Positions 16,333-26,521 of a DNA stretch of 36,264 nucleotides are shown here, piece by piece. This DNA comes from Thiotrichaceae bacterium (GTDB lineage Bacteria > Pseudomonadota > Gammaproteobacteria > Thiotrichales > Thiotrichaceae). The notes under the pieces are model-generated. The model was not told the DNA's origin. It did no database searches and saw only the letters and a program-made list of their open reading frames with translations. A program made the translations under genes and the position numbers. Location of the stretch: assembly GCA_015490895.1 (NCBI GenBank), contig WFWY01000050.1, positions 1-36,264 of the forward strand, given 5' to 3'. Position 1 is the stretch's first letter, and each line of letters opens with the position of its first letter.

Positions 16333-17856
16333 TCAGTTATCTTCACGCGTCACACGCAAGACTTCTTCCAGTGTGGTTTTTCCTTCCATAATCAGGCGGA
16401 CACCATCCTGGCGAATGCTGGGGGACTGGGTGCGGGCATATTGCTCCAGTTCCTGCTCGCTATTACCATCGTGAATCATGTTACGCAAGCGGTCATCAAT
16501 CGTGACCAGCTCGTAAATACCGCTACGTCCGGAGTAACCGGTTTGATTACAGTGCGGGCATCCCTGGGGATGGAACAGTGTCGGAGGGTTGACCGGGTCG
16601 GTCTTGAGGAGTTTGCATTCAGTTTCATCTGCCACATAGGGTTGTTTACAATGCTCGCAGAGTAGTCGCACCAGCCGTTGTGCCACCACACCGATCAGGC
16701 TGGATGACAGCAAATAGGGCTCGACACCCATATCACGCAGCCGGGTGACTACGCCTACGGCTGTATTGGTGTGCAAGGTGGAGAAGACCAGGTGTCCGGT
16801 TAGACTGGCTTGTACGGCAATTTCTCCGGTCTCCAGATCGCGTATTTCACCAATCATCACCACGTCCGGATCCTGGCGCAGTATGGCCCGCAAGCCGCGT
16901 GCAAAACTCATGTCTACCTTGTTATTAACCTGGGTCTGACCAATGCCTTCGATATAATACTCTATGGGATCTTCAATCGTCAGGATATTACGGCTGGTCT
17001 TGTTGAGATCGGTCAGTGCTGCGTACAGGGTGGTTGTTTTACCAGAACCGGTGGGGCCTGTAACCAGAATAATACCATGCGGTTTCCGGATCAGTTGTTG
17101 CAGACCTTGCTGGGTATAATCCGCCATTCCCAGATGAGTCAGGTTTAGTCGTCCGGCCTGCTTGTCCAGCAAGCGCATGACGATGCGTTCGTTATGTCCA
17201 GAGGGCAGGGTAGAGACCCGGACATCAACCGGGCGGCCTGCAACTCGCAGTGAGATACGCCCGTCCTGGGGAATACGTTTTTCGGCGATATCCAGTTTGG
17301 CCATGACCTTGATACGGGAAATAACCAGGGGAGCCAGAGCTTTGGGTGGCTGGAGTACCTCTCTGAGAACGCCGTCTACGCGCATTCTTACCGTCATGCG
17401 GTTTTCATAGGTTTCGATATGAATATCCGAGGCGTCTTCCTTGATAGCTTGTGTTAACAGGGCATTGATGAGGCGAATGATGGGTGCATCATCTTCAGCT
17501 TCCAGCAAGTCCTCGGGCTCGGGCAGGGCATCTGCAATATCGGTTAGATCCAGTTCATCACCAAGATCATCCATCATGGCTTTCGCACCGGCCTCACCTT
17601 TGTCGTAGTGGCTGGCTAACAGCTTGTCAAACTCGGCTTCGGTGATGCTCTCAAAAGGTACCGGCTTACCCATGATGCGTCTGATTTCACTGGCTGCATA
17701 AGGTGTCAGCCCTGGCTTGAAATAAGCAAGTACCTGGTCGGAGTTCGTTTGTTCCAGAATTACTCCATGGCGTTTTGCGAAGCTGTAGGGAATAGACCGC
17801 AGCGTACTCTCTACATCATCGGGTGCTTTGGTGGGCAGGGTTACGGATTCACTCAT
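16333..17856 (-). CDS. gspE: Type II secretion ATPase GspE
   Basis: This 507-residue secretion ATPase has an N-terminal N1E-type domain (about 1-130), then the GSPII_E ATPase core. Core motifs are Walker A GPTGSGKTT, Asp box TIEDPIEY, Walker B VVMIGEIRD and His box TGHLVFSTLHTN. The tetracysteine zinc region (CEHCKQPY and CPHCNQTGYSGRSG) is diagnostic of GspE/PilB rather than PilT. It drives assembly of the secretion pseudopilus at the inner membrane. It starts 14 nt after gspD and ends 2 nt before gspF. PilB is ruled out in favour of GspE by the flanking secretin and platform genes. Confidence 0.95.
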   Translation of the reverse strand: MSESVTLPTKAPDDVESTLRSIPYSFAKRHGVILEQTNSDQVLAYFKPGLTPYAASEIRRIMGKPVPFESITEAEFDKLLASHYDKGEAGAKAMMDDLGDELDLTDIADALPEPEDLLEAEDDAPIIRLINALLTQAIKEDASDIHIETYENRMTVRMRVDGVLREVLQPPKALAPLVISRIKVMAKLDIAEKRIPQDGRISLRVAGRPVDVRVSTLPSGHNERIVMRLLDKQAGRLNLTHLGMADYTQQGLQQLIRKPHGIILVTGPTGSGKTTTLYAALTDLNKTSRNILTIEDPIEYYIEGIGQTQVNNKVDMSFARGLRAILRQDPDVVMIGEIRDLETGEIAVQASLTGHLVFSTLHTNTAVGVVTRLRDMGVEPYLLSSSLIGVVAQRLVRLLCEHCKQPYVADETECKLLKTDPVNPPTLFHPQGCPHCNQTGYSGRSGIYELVTIDDRLRNMIHDGNSEQELEQYARTQSPSIRQDGVRLIMEGKTTLEEVLRVTREDN

Positions 17857-17870
17857 CGCCTTCGTCCTGC

Positions 17871-19961
17871 CTAATAGTCATCAATAACCGGGATTTCTTC
17901 CAGCAGCGATTCTACGGCCTGTTGCTGTACAGGTGGTTGTTTCACTGGTCTTTGAACGGCAGGTTGTGCTGGTTGCCGGCTACTGCCATTGGATATAACA
18001 GCGTCCAGTCCGGGGAATTTGTCCGCCCGGTGGTGTAAAGCCCCTTTTTTCAGGATTTTGCTTTTTTCCTGTCTGTTCAGAAGTTCAGAATACTTTTCCC
18101 GAGTATATGCGCTGGCTTTTAAATGGTCTCGTAAAATAACGGGGTGAATAAATACCATCAGGTTTTGCTTTTCCTTCAATGTGGTTCCATGACGAAACAG
18201 GCCACCGACAACAGGCAAACTACCCAGTACCGGAACTTTCTCCTGTGAATCACGAAAACTGTCTTCGATCAACCCCCCCAGCACGAGAACCTCACCATCT
18301 TCCACCATCACATTGGTTGTGATGGAGCGTTTGTTTGTAATCAGGTCGGAGGCACCGGTAACGCCTGCGGCGAGGCTGGAGATTTCCTGGGAAATGGCCA
18401 GTCGAATACTGGTGCCTTCATTGATCTGGGGTTTGACCTTGAGTGTTAAACCCACATCCTGACGCTGTATAGTTTGAAAAGGGTTGGTTGGTGTTGCACC
18501 CGTAGTGCCAGTATTGGCAAACGAGCCGGTAATAAGAGGGATATTTTGACCGACTATAATTTCTGCTTCTTCATTGTCCATGGTGACCAGTGTTGGGGTA
18601 GACAGAATGTTGGTTGCACCATCTGAGGCGAGTGCATCCAGTAAGCTGACAAACTGGCGGCCGCTCACCGTCCCGCCTATACCCAGCACCGCACCGGGTG
18701 CAAGGCTTGTGCCTTTTGTTGCGATCAGGCTTGCCAGATTATTACCCTTTGCTCCGGAAAAGCTGGTACCACCAATCGGGCCTGTCTTGTCATTATTGGT
18801 ACCTAGACCATTAAAGCCAAACTGTACTCCAAGTCTTGCGGACAGGTTTATTCCTACCTCGGCAATAATGGTTTCAATCATCACCTGTGCACGACGCACA
18901 TCCAGCTTCTTGATGACCCGTTGCAGGTTTGCCAGAGTTTCTGGCTCTGCGGTGATAATTAATGAGTTGCTGGCATCATCTGCCTGAATGTCGATACCTG
19001 TCCCGGAGTTTCCTGCTGCGGTTGCTGCCGAACTCTTGGCGGTTTTGGCCTTGCCTTCCTTGTTCGCAATGACATTGGTTTTTGAGAGCCCCTGCAGCAC
19101 ATTAACCAGGTCGGTTGCTTTTGCATAACGCAAATAGATAACCCGGGTGTTACCTTCCGTTTTTCTGGCAACATCCAGTTTTTTCACTATATCCCGAATA
19201 CGTTCCCGTGTGGCCAGATCACCGGATACCAGTAAACTGTTGGTGCGCTCGTCGGCAGAAACCTTGTTACCGGTACGAATAATCTTGCCGGGGCCACCGG
19301 TTGTCTTGTCCAGCCCCTGGATGGTCTGGACTACTTTTTTTGCATCAGCATATTTCAGTGGAATCACTTCAATATGCTTTTCATTGGAACGATCCATGCG
19401 TCGGATAATATCAGCCAGCCGTTCCAGATCTGAGGCCCGGCCTGACATGACGACCGAATTACTTTCTGCATGATGCTGAATTTGTACATTGCGGGACAGG
19501 GGTCGCAAAGCGCTGACGATTGACAGGGCGCCGACATTATTAATGGGTACCAGACGTGTCACCAGCTTTTCGGAAGGTTCTGTTCCAGGGTTGTCGATAA
19601 TGGGATGGGTTTCCTGCTTGGCAATATTCGCGGGGACTACCTTGGTAATGTTGCCGGTTTCTATGACGGCATAGCCATGTACCTGCAAGACGGATAAAAA
19701 GGTATCATAAAGCTCTTTATCCGTAAGTTCCCGGTTGGTGATGACCGAGACGCTCCCTGCTTTTACTCTGGGGTCAATGACAAAATTCTTACCCGTAATT
19801 TTAGAGATCACCCCAATGAGTGAGATAATATTGGTGTTGGCAAGGTTGACTTTGTTAATCCCTTCCTCTGCCAATGCTACCTGATTGATTATCAGTGCGA
19901 GGGGTAATGCCCCTGTCATCACAACGCGTCTGAGTTGCTGAAAGATTGTTAATTTTGTCAT
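17871..19961 (-). CDS. gspD: Type II secretion outer-membrane secretin GspD
   Basis: This 696-residue secretin has a signal sequence (VVMTGALPLALIINQVALA). A periplasmic N0 domain (VNLANTNIISLIGVISKITGK), three N-domains and the C-terminal secretin pore follow. The pore includes TPTLVTMDNEEAEIIVGQNIPL, SAGVTGASDLITNKRSI and VLVLGGLIEDSF. The extreme C-terminus is Gln/Pro-rich and may bind a pilotin. It forms the outer-membrane channel for folded exoproteins. It leads the gspDEF operon. No gspC precedes it; the 225-nt upstream region faces efpL's 3' end, so the promoter is there. The MTKLTIFQQLRR start at 19961 is the first that includes the signal. Confidence 0.95.
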   Translation of the reverse strand: MTKLTIFQQLRRVVMTGALPLALIINQVALAEEGINKVNLANTNIISLIGVISKITGKNFVIDPRVKAGSVSVITNRELTDKELYDTFLSVLQVHGYAVIETGNITKVVPANIAKQETHPIIDNPGTEPSEKLVTRLVPINNVGALSIVSALRPLSRNVQIQHHAESNSVVMSGRASDLERLADIIRRMDRSNEKHIEVIPLKYADAKKVVQTIQGLDKTTGGPGKIIRTGNKVSADERTNSLLVSGDLATRERIRDIVKKLDVARKTEGNTRVIYLRYAKATDLVNVLQGLSKTNVIANKEGKAKTAKSSAATAAGNSGTGIDIQADDASNSLIITAEPETLANLQRVIKKLDVRRAQVMIETIIAEVGINLSARLGVQFGFNGLGTNNDKTGPIGGTSFSGAKGNNLASLIATKGTSLAPGAVLGIGGTVSGRQFVSLLDALASDGATNILSTPTLVTMDNEEAEIIVGQNIPLITGSFANTGTTGATPTNPFQTIQRQDVGLTLKVKPQINEGTSIRLAISQEISSLAAGVTGASDLITNKRSITTNVMVEDGEVLVLGGLIEDSFRDSQEKVPVLGSLPVVGGLFRHGTTLKEKQNLMVFIHPVILRDHLKASAYTREKYSELLNRQEKSKILKKGALHHRADKFPGLDAVISNGSSRQPAQPAVQRPVKQPPVQQQAVESLLEEIPVIDDY

Positions 19962-20186
19962 TATAAACTGTTGTATATTTACCAGTTAGCCGGATATTCT
20001 AGCATTAAATTCAATACAAGGAGCGGGCTTTGATCCAGGGTTTTCGCCTACTTTTATAAACTCGTAAAATCAAGAGTATACCAGAGAGTGTTTAGTCACA
20101 CTATTAGCAACGATTAATCCGTTCGGACATGATTGTCGAGCCAGTGATATCAAACACGCTTAAGCCCCCCCGTTTTGGGGCCGTAT

Positions 20187-20753
20187 TTACTCGCGAGACA
20201 TAAATTTTCCAGTCAGGGTGTTGATCCTGATACGATCACCTGGCTCCAGATACTCAGGCACCTGGATATCAATACCCGTGGATAATACGGCTGTTTTTGT
20301 ACGGGAAGATGCACTTGCACCCTTTATTTTCGGTGCGGTCTCGGTAATGCTCAAGGACACAGATGCAGGGAGCTCAATAGCCAACACCTTATCATCCATT
20401 AGCAGCGCCGTCACGCCCTCAAGGTTCTCTGTAAGATAGCCTGCCTGCTCTGCTATGTCTTCTTTATGTAAACTGTACTGACTGTAATCCTCTGTATTCA
20501 TAAATACATAGTGGTCACCATCGACATAGGAAAACTGTACATTTACGCGTGTACAGTCAGCCTCTTTGAGCATGTCATCGGTTTTAAATGTCTCGTCCCG
20601 CTTTTGTCCGGTTTGCAGATTATTAAAGCGCACCTTGTAGAGTGTAGACGCTCCCCGCGATGTTGGGCTTCTGGACTCGACCTGCCTGACACTATGCGGC
20701 TTGCCATTCAGTGCAACGATCATGCCGCGTTTTAAATCCCCTGCTTTGGGCAT
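20187..20753 (-). CDS. efpL: Elongation factor P-like protein EfpL (YeiP)
   Basis: This 188-residue EF-P paralogue of the YeiP/EfpL class promotes peptide-bond formation at problematic motifs such as polyproline on the ribosome. The N-terminal loop SPTSRGASTLYK matches the EfpL form, with Arg33 at the tip where EF-P has a modifiable lysine. SYVDGDHYVFMNTEDY and the C-terminal ELPASVSLSITETAPKIKG, VPEYLEPGDRIRI are the shared EF-P core. A good AAGGA ribosome site precedes the ATG. The gene stands alone; a GC-rich stem (about 20164-20183) follows without a T tract. Confidence 0.95.
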   Translation of the reverse strand: MPKAGDLKRGMIVALNGKPHSVRQVESRSPTSRGASTLYKVRFNNLQTGQKRDETFKTDDMLKEADCTRVNVQFSYVDGDHYVFMNTEDYSQYSLHKEDIAEQAGYLTENLEGVTALLMDDKVLAIELPASVSLSITETAPKIKGASASSRTKTAVLSTGIDIQVPEYLEPGDRIRINTLTGKFMSRE

Positions 20754-20909
20754 TGGCTTTTCCTTATGTTATGAAGCATTCAGTGTACTAGCACTTGTCT
20801 ATAGCATCTATAGCAGAATTGTGCAGAGGAAAAAAACTTCGGGGATAGTAGAGAGAAACGACCATCCGTGCAAGTATTAAACAAAAATTAAGGGATGGCC
20901 ATTTCTGAG

Positions 20910-21623
20910 TTAATAGCGTATTAGCAAGGGCTGATAGGCATGAATAGCATTGAGGTGATGAAGAAAAGCATGTTTGCCTTCTCGTTGCCAGATGTGGTTG
21001 GCGATGTTCTGAACTTCTTGATACCGCGCTTCTAGCGGGACGGTTTTTTCCTGGTCGTTGCTGATCGCAGTGACCATCTTCAGCCATTGCTGGCTAATGC
21101 CCATGATGTAGTGTGGCCAGGTTTTTTGAATGACGGTTGACCAGCTTTTGTCGCTGCTATCTTCGATATTGGGTCTTGGGTTCTTACTTAAATCATCGGG
21201 TGTTAGCAGCATGACCTTTTTACGCTGAGTCAATTGCTGGAGCAGTGGGCTGGATTGAATCTCCCGGTAGAGCTGGCTGGCAGTGGTTTTGTTGCTATAG
21301 AAAACAAAACTGAACTGGTGCCCTGCTGCATCATGTCCAGCGCGACGATGAAAGCGCCAGAGTGGAATGGAATCACGATGCTTGTTTAGTACGGGCTGGA
21401 TGATCTCTACAGCAATGAGCGTCCCCATGGACCAGTTGGGAGGGCTACTTTTGGTGTAAGGGATACGGAAGCGGGCGTAATGCCAGCCCTGGGCTGACCC
21501 GGTTACAGGCGGTGCAATGGCTGTAACCGGGTCAGCCTGATTTGATGTGGTTATGGTGCTACATGCGGTGAGCTGAAATAACAGGATGAGCCTGGCAAGA
21601 AGCCAGAGAAAATTTCTTTTCAT
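20910..21623 (-). CDS. Unknown lipoprotein downstream of gcvP
   Basis: This roughly 237-residue protein has a lipoprotein signal (FLWLLARLILLFQLTACST, Cys21). A low-complexity linker (QADPVTAIAPPVTGSAQG) then leads to a globular part with WHYARFRIPYTKSSPPNW and two tyrosine/tryptophan-rich segments. I recognise no domain. The ATG at 21623 places the signal at the N-terminus and is preferred over an upstream in-frame start at 21692. It follows gcvP by 84 nt and may be read from that operon. The linker is encoded by a perfect 17-bp inverted repeat, noted separately. Ser at +2 suggests outer-membrane location. Confidence 0.7.
   Translation of the reverse strand: MKRNFLWLLARLILLFQLTACSTITTSNQADPVTAIAPPVTGSAQGWHYARFRIPYTKSSPPNWSMGTLIAVEIIQPVLNKHRDSIPLWRFHRRAGHDAAGHQFSFVFYSNKTTASQLYREIQSSPLLQQLTQRKKVMLLTPDDLSKNPRPNIEDSSDKSWSTVIQKTWPHYIMGISQQWLKMVTAISNDQEKTVPLEARYQEVQNIANHIWQREGKHAFLHHLNAIHAYQPLLIRY
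21492..21537. repeat. Perfect 17-bp inverted repeat inside a lipoprotein gene
   Basis: Arms 21492-21508 and 21521-21537 are exact reverse complements around a 12-nt loop. The repeat is GC-rich and would form a stable hairpin in the mRNA, about 85 nt into the coding region of the lipoprotein gene. Protein-level constraint does not obviously require it: DPVT-AI-APPVTG is a linker. Confidence 0.8.
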
Positions 21624-21707
21624 GGTAAGCCTGTTTTGTTGTGCCTGTCGCAGGATGTTCAGCAGGAGCTTGTCCGGATTGCTTGTGCACACGCTGTTGG
21701 TTTTTTG

Positions 21708-24587
21708 TTAACGATAGCTATCAATGGTTGGGCATGAGCATATCAAATTACGATCCCCGTACACATTATCAACACGATTAACGGTCGGCCAGTATTTACT
21801 GGTGCGGATGACACCTTTGGGGAAAATCGCCTGTTCAATGGTATAGGGATGAGCCCATTCGCCACTAATGTCTGCCAGTGTGTGGGGTGCATTGACCAGG
21901 GGGTTGTTTTCCAGTGCCCATTCACCTTTTTCGACTTTGTTCATCTCTTCACGGATAGCAATCATGGCATCACAGAAGCGATCCAGCTCGTACCGGGATT
22001 CGGATTCGGTGGGCTCAATCATTAACGTGCCAGCAACAGGGAAAGACATGGTAGGGGCATGGAAACCATAGTCCATAAGACGCTTGGCAATATCTTCCTC
22101 GCTAATACCCGTGGTCTTTTTCAGTGGACGAATATCGATAATGCATTCGTGTGCGACGGAGCCGTTTTTGCCTCGATAGAGTATCGGGTAGTGTGGTGCC
22201 AGGCGCTCGGTAATATAGTTGGCATTTAAAATGGCGATTTCGGAAGATTGCTTGACACCTTCGGCGCCCAGCATTTTCATATACATCCAGGAGATAGGCA
22301 GGATGGAAGCGCTGCCGTAGGGGGCAGCAGAAATGGCACTTTGCTCATCCGGCAGGCTTTCTCCCCTGCTTTGCGTATGACCGGGCAGAAACGGTATCAG
22401 GTGGCTTTTCACACCAATAGGGCCGACACCTGGGCCGCCACCGCCATGCGGAATGGCAAAGGTCTTATGCAGGTTGAGGTGTGAAACGTCCGAGCCAAAT
22501 TTGCCAGGTTTGGAGAGTCCAGCCTGAGCATTCATATTGGCACCATCCATGTATACCTGTCCGCCGTTGTCGTGGATGATCTGGCAGACTTCAACGATGT
22601 CTTCTTCAAAGACGCCGTGAGTAGAGGGGTAAGTGACCATAATACAGGCAAGGTCATTTTTATGTTCAGTTGCTTTGTGGCGCAGGTCTTCGATATCAAT
22701 ATTGCCGTTGTCATCACACTCTATCACGATGATTTTCATGTTTGCCATGGCTGCAGAAGCAGGGTTGGTGCCATGTGCAGAGCTGGGAATCAGACAGATA
22801 TTACGGTGTCCCTGATCTATGCTTTCGTTATAGCGGTTGATGGCGACCAGCCCGGCATATTCACCCTGTGCTCCGGAGTTGGGTTGCATGGAGATGGCAT
22901 CGTAGCCGGTCACTTCACAGAGCCAGTCGTTAAGCTCATTTATCATTTGCGCGTACCCCTGGCGCTGTTCTTTTGGTGCAAAGGGGTGAATATTGGCAAA
23001 CTCGGGCCAACTAACGGGAATGAGTTCACTGGCGGCGTTGAGTTTCATGGTGCATGAACCCAGTGGGATCATTGCGTGGGTCAGTGATAGATCCTTGTTC
23101 TCCAGTTGCTTGAGATAGCGCATCATCTCGGTTTCGCTATGATAGCGGTGAAAGACTTCATGCGTCAGAAATTCACTGGTTCTTGTATTGTTGGCAGGGA
23201 TGCCAGTAATGGCGTTATTGATGACTCGATTGTCCAGTGTCTCAATAGTTAGTGTGGTTCCGGTGATCAGGGTAAACAGCTCGGCAATATCATCCGTGGT
23301 TTTGGTTTCATCAATGCTAATACCCAGTTTGTCATTAGCAACCAGGCGCAGGTTGACTCCAGCCGCCAGCGCTCGCTGATAGATAGCTTGTTGTTGGCCA
23401 CCTACTTGCAAGGTCAGGGTATCAAACCAGCTGTTATGTTGTAACGTGATGGCTTCCTGCTTCAGGGCTTCTGCCAGAATCGTGGTGAGGCGGTGAATAC
23501 GCTCGGCAATCGTGCGTAAGCCCTGGGCTCCATGCCAGGTGGCATAAAACCCCGCCATATTAGCCAGCAATGCCTGTGCGGTGCAGATATTGGAAGTTGC
23601 CTTGTCGCGGCGGATGTGCTGCTCACGAGTTTGCATTGCCATCCGCAATGCAGGGTTGCCGTGCGAGTCAATGGAAACGCCGATAACACGACCTGGCATG
23701 GTGCGTTTGTATTTATCTTTTACCGCGAAGAACGCCGCATGTGGCCCACCATTACCCATTGGTACACCAAAACGCTGGGAGGAGCCGATCACCACGTCTG
23801 CGCCCATTTCCCCAGGCGATTTGAGCATTACCAATGCCATCAGGTCGGTAGCAACAGCAACCAGTGCTTTTTGTGCATGAGCCTGCTGGATGACCGGCTC
23901 AATATCTTTAATTACGCCACTTTCCCCGGGGTATTGCAGTAAAACACCAAACACTTCATGTTGTGCCAGTTCAGTGGCTGGATCACCGATAATCAGTTCA
24001 AACCCAAAGTACTGTGCTCGGGTTTTCAGTACATCCAGCGTTTGAGGCATGACTTCTGCGTCCACAAAAAAGCGCTGTGTTTTAAGCCGGTTGGCGCGTT
24101 TGCATAACGCCATTGCCTCGGCAGCAGCTGTGGCTTCATCCAGTAGAGAGGCATTAGCCATATCCATGCCGGTTAAATCCATCACCATTTGCTGATAATT
24201 CAGCAGAGCTTCCAGCCTGCCCTGGGAAATCTCCGGCTGGTAAGGGGTATAGGCGGTATACCAGCCGGGGTTTTCCAGTACATTACGCAGAATTACGGAA
24301 GGTACGATAGTGTCGTAATAGCCCATACCTATATAGGATTTGTTGACCGTGTTCCTGCCGGCTACCTGTCGCAGATATTCCAGTGCCTGCCGCTCGGAAG
24401 TGCTCTCGGGCAGATTGAGCGGATCACGTTCGCGGATACTTTCAGGGATGGTTTTATCCATCAGGGTATCGAGAGAATGGGCATTCACAGTACTAAGCAT
24501 GTGTTGAATGTCACTGCTATCAGGGCCAATGTGGCGGGCTACAAAATCGCTGTGTTGCTGCAATGTTTTTAGTGTTTGTTGTGTCAT
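21708..24587 (-). CDS. gcvP: Glycine dehydrogenase (decarboxylating), P protein
   Basis: This full-length PLP-dependent P protein (959 residues) decarboxylates glycine and passes the aminomethyl group to lipoylated GcvH. The N-terminal half includes [15 protein letters not shown] and GMGYYDT. The C-terminal half carries Lys708 in [16 protein letters not shown], the PLP Schiff base residue, and PLP-site motifs such as [11 protein letters not shown]. It is a single chain, as in E. coli. It is last in gcvT-gcvH-gcvP, but the 107-nt gap after gcvH contains a terminator-like hairpin. The ATG has no evident Shine-Dalgarno, so P protein synthesis may be set lower or regulated separately. The start fits the family N-terminus. 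Confidence 0.97.
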   Translation of the reverse strand: MTQQTLKTLQQHSDFVARHIGPDSSDIQHMLSTVNAHSLDTLMDKTIPESIRERDPLNLPESTSERQALEYLRQVAGRNTVNKSYIGMGYYDTIVPSVILRNVLENPGWYTAYTPYQPEISQGRLEALLNYQQMVMDLTGMDMANASLLDEATAAAEAMALCKRANRLKTQRFFVDAEVMPQTLDVLKTRAQYFGFELIIGDPATELAQHEVFGVLLQYPGESGVIKDIEPVIQQAHAQKALVAVATDLMALVMLKSPGEMGADVVIGSSQRFGVPMGNGGPHAAFFAVKDKYKRTMPGRVIGVSIDSHGNPALRMAMQTREQHIRRDKATSNICTAQALLANMAGFYATWHGAQGLRTIAERIHRLTTILAEALKQEAITLQHNSWFDTLTLQVGGQQQAIYQRALAAGVNLRLVANDKLGISIDETKTTDDIAELFTLITGTTLTIETLDNRVINNAITGIPANNTRTSEFLTHEVFHRYHSETEMMRYLKQLENKDLSLTHAMIPLGSCTMKLNAASELIPVSWPEFANIHPFAPKEQRQGYAQMINELNDWLCEVTGYDAISMQPNSGAQGEYAGLVAINRYNESIDQGHRNICLIPSSAHGTNPASAAMANMKIIVIECDDNGNIDIEDLRHKATEHKNDLACIMVTYPSTHGVFEEDIVEVCQIIHDNGGQVYMDGANMNAQAGLSKPGKFGSDVSHLNLHKTFAIPHGGGGPGVGPIGVKSHLIPFLPGHTQSRGESLPDEQSAISAAPYGSASILPISWMYMKMLGAEGVKQSSEIAILNANYITERLAPHYPILYRGKNGSVAHECIIDIRPLKKTTGISEEDIAKRLMDYGFHAPTMSFPVAGTLMIEPTESESRYELDRFCDAMIAIREEMNKVEKGEWALENNPLVNAPHTLADISGEWAHPYTIEQAIFPKGVIRTSKYWPTVNRVDNVYGDRNLICSCPTIDSYR

Positions 24588-24603
24588 GGAATCTGTACTA
24601 ATT

Positions 24604-24662
24604 AAAAAAGCCGCAACGGATGAAGAAGCAGGAGTTACATGCTTCTATCGTCTTTTAGCGGC
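24604..24662 (-). terminator. Terminator-like hairpin between gcvH and gcvP
   Basis: In the gcv transcript direction, GCCGC (24662-24658) pairs with GCGGC (24614-24610). An inner stem AGAAGCA/TGCTTCT (24646-24640 with 24630-24624) lies within it, and six U residues follow (24609-24604). The middle of the stem is bulged. It could partially terminate transcription before gcvP or act as a processing site. Confidence 0.55.
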
Positions 24663-24694
24663 CTGTTATTCGGTATTAGATGTATGGTGTGCGA

Positions 24695-25081
24695 TTATTC
24701 TTCACACTCTTTTTGATAGGCATCGGCACTGAGTAGTGCGTCCAGGTCATCTGCTGAGTGGATTTTCAGGGTGTAGATCCAGCCGCCATCGTAGGGTTCG
24801 GAGTTAACCATTTCTGGCTCATCGTCCAGTGCTTCATTGGTTGCAACGATCGTTCCTGCCAGTGGGGCATAGATATCGGAAGCGGCTTTTACAGATTCAA
24901 CCACTCCCACCGTATCTTCTGCACCTACTTCGGCCTCTGTCTCGGGCAGTTCGACATAGACAATATCTCCCAGGAGTTCCTGGGCATGGTCTGTAATGCC
25001 AATAGTGACTGTGCCATCTCCATTATCCAGAATCCACTCATGGGAGGGGGTGTATTTTAGATCTTCTCTTATTTCACTCAT
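24695..25081 (-). CDS. gcvH: Glycine cleavage system H protein
   Basis: This 128-residue lipoyl carrier shuttles the aminomethyl intermediate between P and T proteins. The lipoylated residue is Lys65 in [21 protein letters not shown] and [19 protein letters not shown] are the family signatures. I chose ATG 25081, which has an AAGGAG ribosome site at good spacing and yields the usual length, over an upstream ATG at 25126 inside the gcvT end. It lies 13 nt after gcvT in the same operon. Confidence 0.97.
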   Translation of the reverse strand: MSEIREDLKYTPSHEWILDNGDGTVTIGITDHAQELLGDIVYVELPETEAEVGAEDTVGVVESVKAASDIYAPLAGTIVATNEALDDEPEMVNSEPYDGGWIYTLKIHSADDLDALLSADAYQKECEE

Positions 25082-25094
25082 AGTTATATCTCCT

Positions 25095-26207
25095 TTACTC
25101 CAGGCAGGATTTGCCATGACGGACAAAAACGGGTTTCACAACAGTGGCTTTGAGTTGTTTGCCACGGATTTCTACTGAGCAGTGGTCGCCGACCTTGAGT
25201 GTAGCAGGTACACGAGCAAGGGCAATCGCACGTTTCAGAGTGGGGGAAAAAGTACCACTGGTAACTTCTCCTTCTTCGCCGGATGCGGTCATCACTTTTT
25301 GGTGGCTGCGTAAAACACCACGATCCTCCAGAACCAGCCCTGCAAAGGTGTGCTTGATACCCGTTTCTTTTTCAGTTTCCAGTGCCTTGCGTCCAATGAA
25401 ATTGCGCTCATCAGGTTGCCAGGCCACGGTCCAGTTAAGGCCTGAAACCAGAGGTGATGTGGTGGTATCCATATCGGTGCCGTAGAGGTTCATTCCTGCC
25501 TCGAGCCGCAAGGTATCACGTGCTCCAAGCCCGGTTGGCTGGATGCCAGATTGCAGCAGGTCTTCCCAGAACTCCGCAGCCTTCTTGTTAGGTAGCATAA
25601 TTTCAAAACCATCCTCTCCGGTATAACCTGTGCGAGCGAAGAAGTTTTCTCCTGCAAAAGTACCAAAAAAAGGTTTGAGGGTGGCAACTTTTTCGGCTGT
25701 TTTAGTATCAAGCAGGGAGAGTGTTTTCTCGCGTGCATTAGGACCCTGTACGGCTATCATGGCGAGGTCACTACGCTCGTGCATAGTGGCATCATAGGCT
25801 TCCATCTGGCGAGACATCCATGCCATATCGTCATCCCGGCAGGCGGCATTGATCACCATACGGTAAGATTCATCTGTAAGGTAATAGACGATGAGGTCGT
25901 CTATAATACCCCCTGTTTTGTTAAGCATGCAGCTATATAAGGCTTTACCGGGCTGTTTCAGCTTGTCCACGTCATTCGCCAGAAGGTGGCGTAGAAATAC
26001 CTTGATTTCTTTACCCTTCAAGTCCAGCACAACCATATGTGAAACATCGAACATCCCGGCATCATTTCGTACCTGGTGGTGTTCTTCCAGTTGTGAACCG
26101 TAATGGATGGGCATTTCCCAGCCAGCAAAGTCGACCATTTTGCCACCTGCTTCGAGGTGTTTGCCGTGCAAGGCAGTGCGTTGCGGGATGTTTTCAGAAT
26201 ATGACAT
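25095..26207 (-). CDS. gcvT: Aminomethyltransferase, glycine cleavage T protein
   Basis: This 370-residue T protein transfers the methylene group from H-bound aminomethyl to tetrahydrofolate, releasing ammonia. Typical features are [41 protein letters not shown], a folate-site [13 protein letters not shown] and the [18 protein letters not shown] motif. The GGAG ribosome site lies 8 nt before the ATG at 26207. It is the first gene of the gcv operon and sits directly behind the glycine riboswitch and its terminator, so glycine should control the whole operon. A standalone YgfZ-like role is excluded by the neighbours. Confidence 0.97.
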   Translation of the reverse strand: MSYSENIPQRTALHGKHLEAGGKMVDFAGWEMPIHYGSQLEEHHQVRNDAGMFDVSHMVVLDLKGKEIKVFLRHLLANDVDKLKQPGKALYSCMLNKTGGIIDDLIVYYLTDESYRMVINAACRDDDMAWMSRQMEAYDATMHERSDLAMIAVQGPNAREKTLSLLDTKTAEKVATLKPFFGTFAGENFFARTGYTGEDGFEIMLPNKKAAEFWEDLLQSGIQPTGLGARDTLRLEAGMNLYGTDMDTTTSPLVSGLNWTVAWQPDERNFIGRKALETEKETGIKHTFAGLVLEDRGVLRSHQKVMTASGEEGEVTSGTFSPTLKRAIALARVPATLKVGDHCSVEIRGKQLKATVVKPVFVRHGKSCLE

Positions 26208-26224
26208 GATAGTACTCCGGCTTT

Positions 26225-26277
26225 CAAAAATAAAAAGGCGGCAGGTTGCTTTTTAATTGTGTATGCGACCTGCCGCC
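26225..26277 (-). terminator. Intrinsic terminator of the glycine riboswitch expression platform
   Basis: In transcript direction, 26277-26265 pairs with 26249-26237 over 13 bp (one G-U), with a 15-nt loop and a following U-rich tract (26236-26226). It starts right after the last riboswitch helix, so folding of aptamer 2 can compete with it. It lies 18 nt before the gcvT ATG. Confidence 0.85.
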
Positions 26278-26504
26278 CCTCTGTCCTGAAACCTGAGAGA
26301 TTCCCCGGCCACTTTAAATCGCAGATTCGGTGGTCGGGTTGCTACCCTTCGGTGGATACACTTGGTATCACTCTCCAGAGTCAATGATTAAGTACCATGG
26401 TGGTAACTAATTAACCATGCAGTCCTTGGAACCTGAGCGTTTCCGGACGGTTTGCGCCTTCGGTGCTCCACTGACAAAGGCCAGGAAGAGACTCTCCTGC
26501 ATGG
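26278..26504 (-). promoter_or_regulatory. Tandem glycine riboswitch upstream of gcvT
   Basis: Two aptamers are visible on the minus strand. Aptamer 1 (about 26504-26415) begins GCAGGAGAGTCTC, contains CACCGAAGGCGCAA and ends with CAGGTTCCAAGGACTGC. Aptamer 2 (about 26383-26278) begins CTCTGGAGAGTG, contains CACCGAAGGGTAGCAA and ends CTCAGGTTTCAGGACAGAG. These are the conserved GGAGAG, CCGAAGG and CAGG..GGAC elements of the glycine riboswitch class. A linker of about 30 nt separates the two. Glycine binding is expected to turn on gcvTHP transcription for glycine breakdown. Confidence 0.95.
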
Positions 26505-26521
26505 TGTTATTGAATGGCGCC

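Noticed and set aside
20163-20183. GC-rich stem downstream of efpL as terminator
   Set aside because: Only about 4-5 pairs and no T tract, so termination is not supported.
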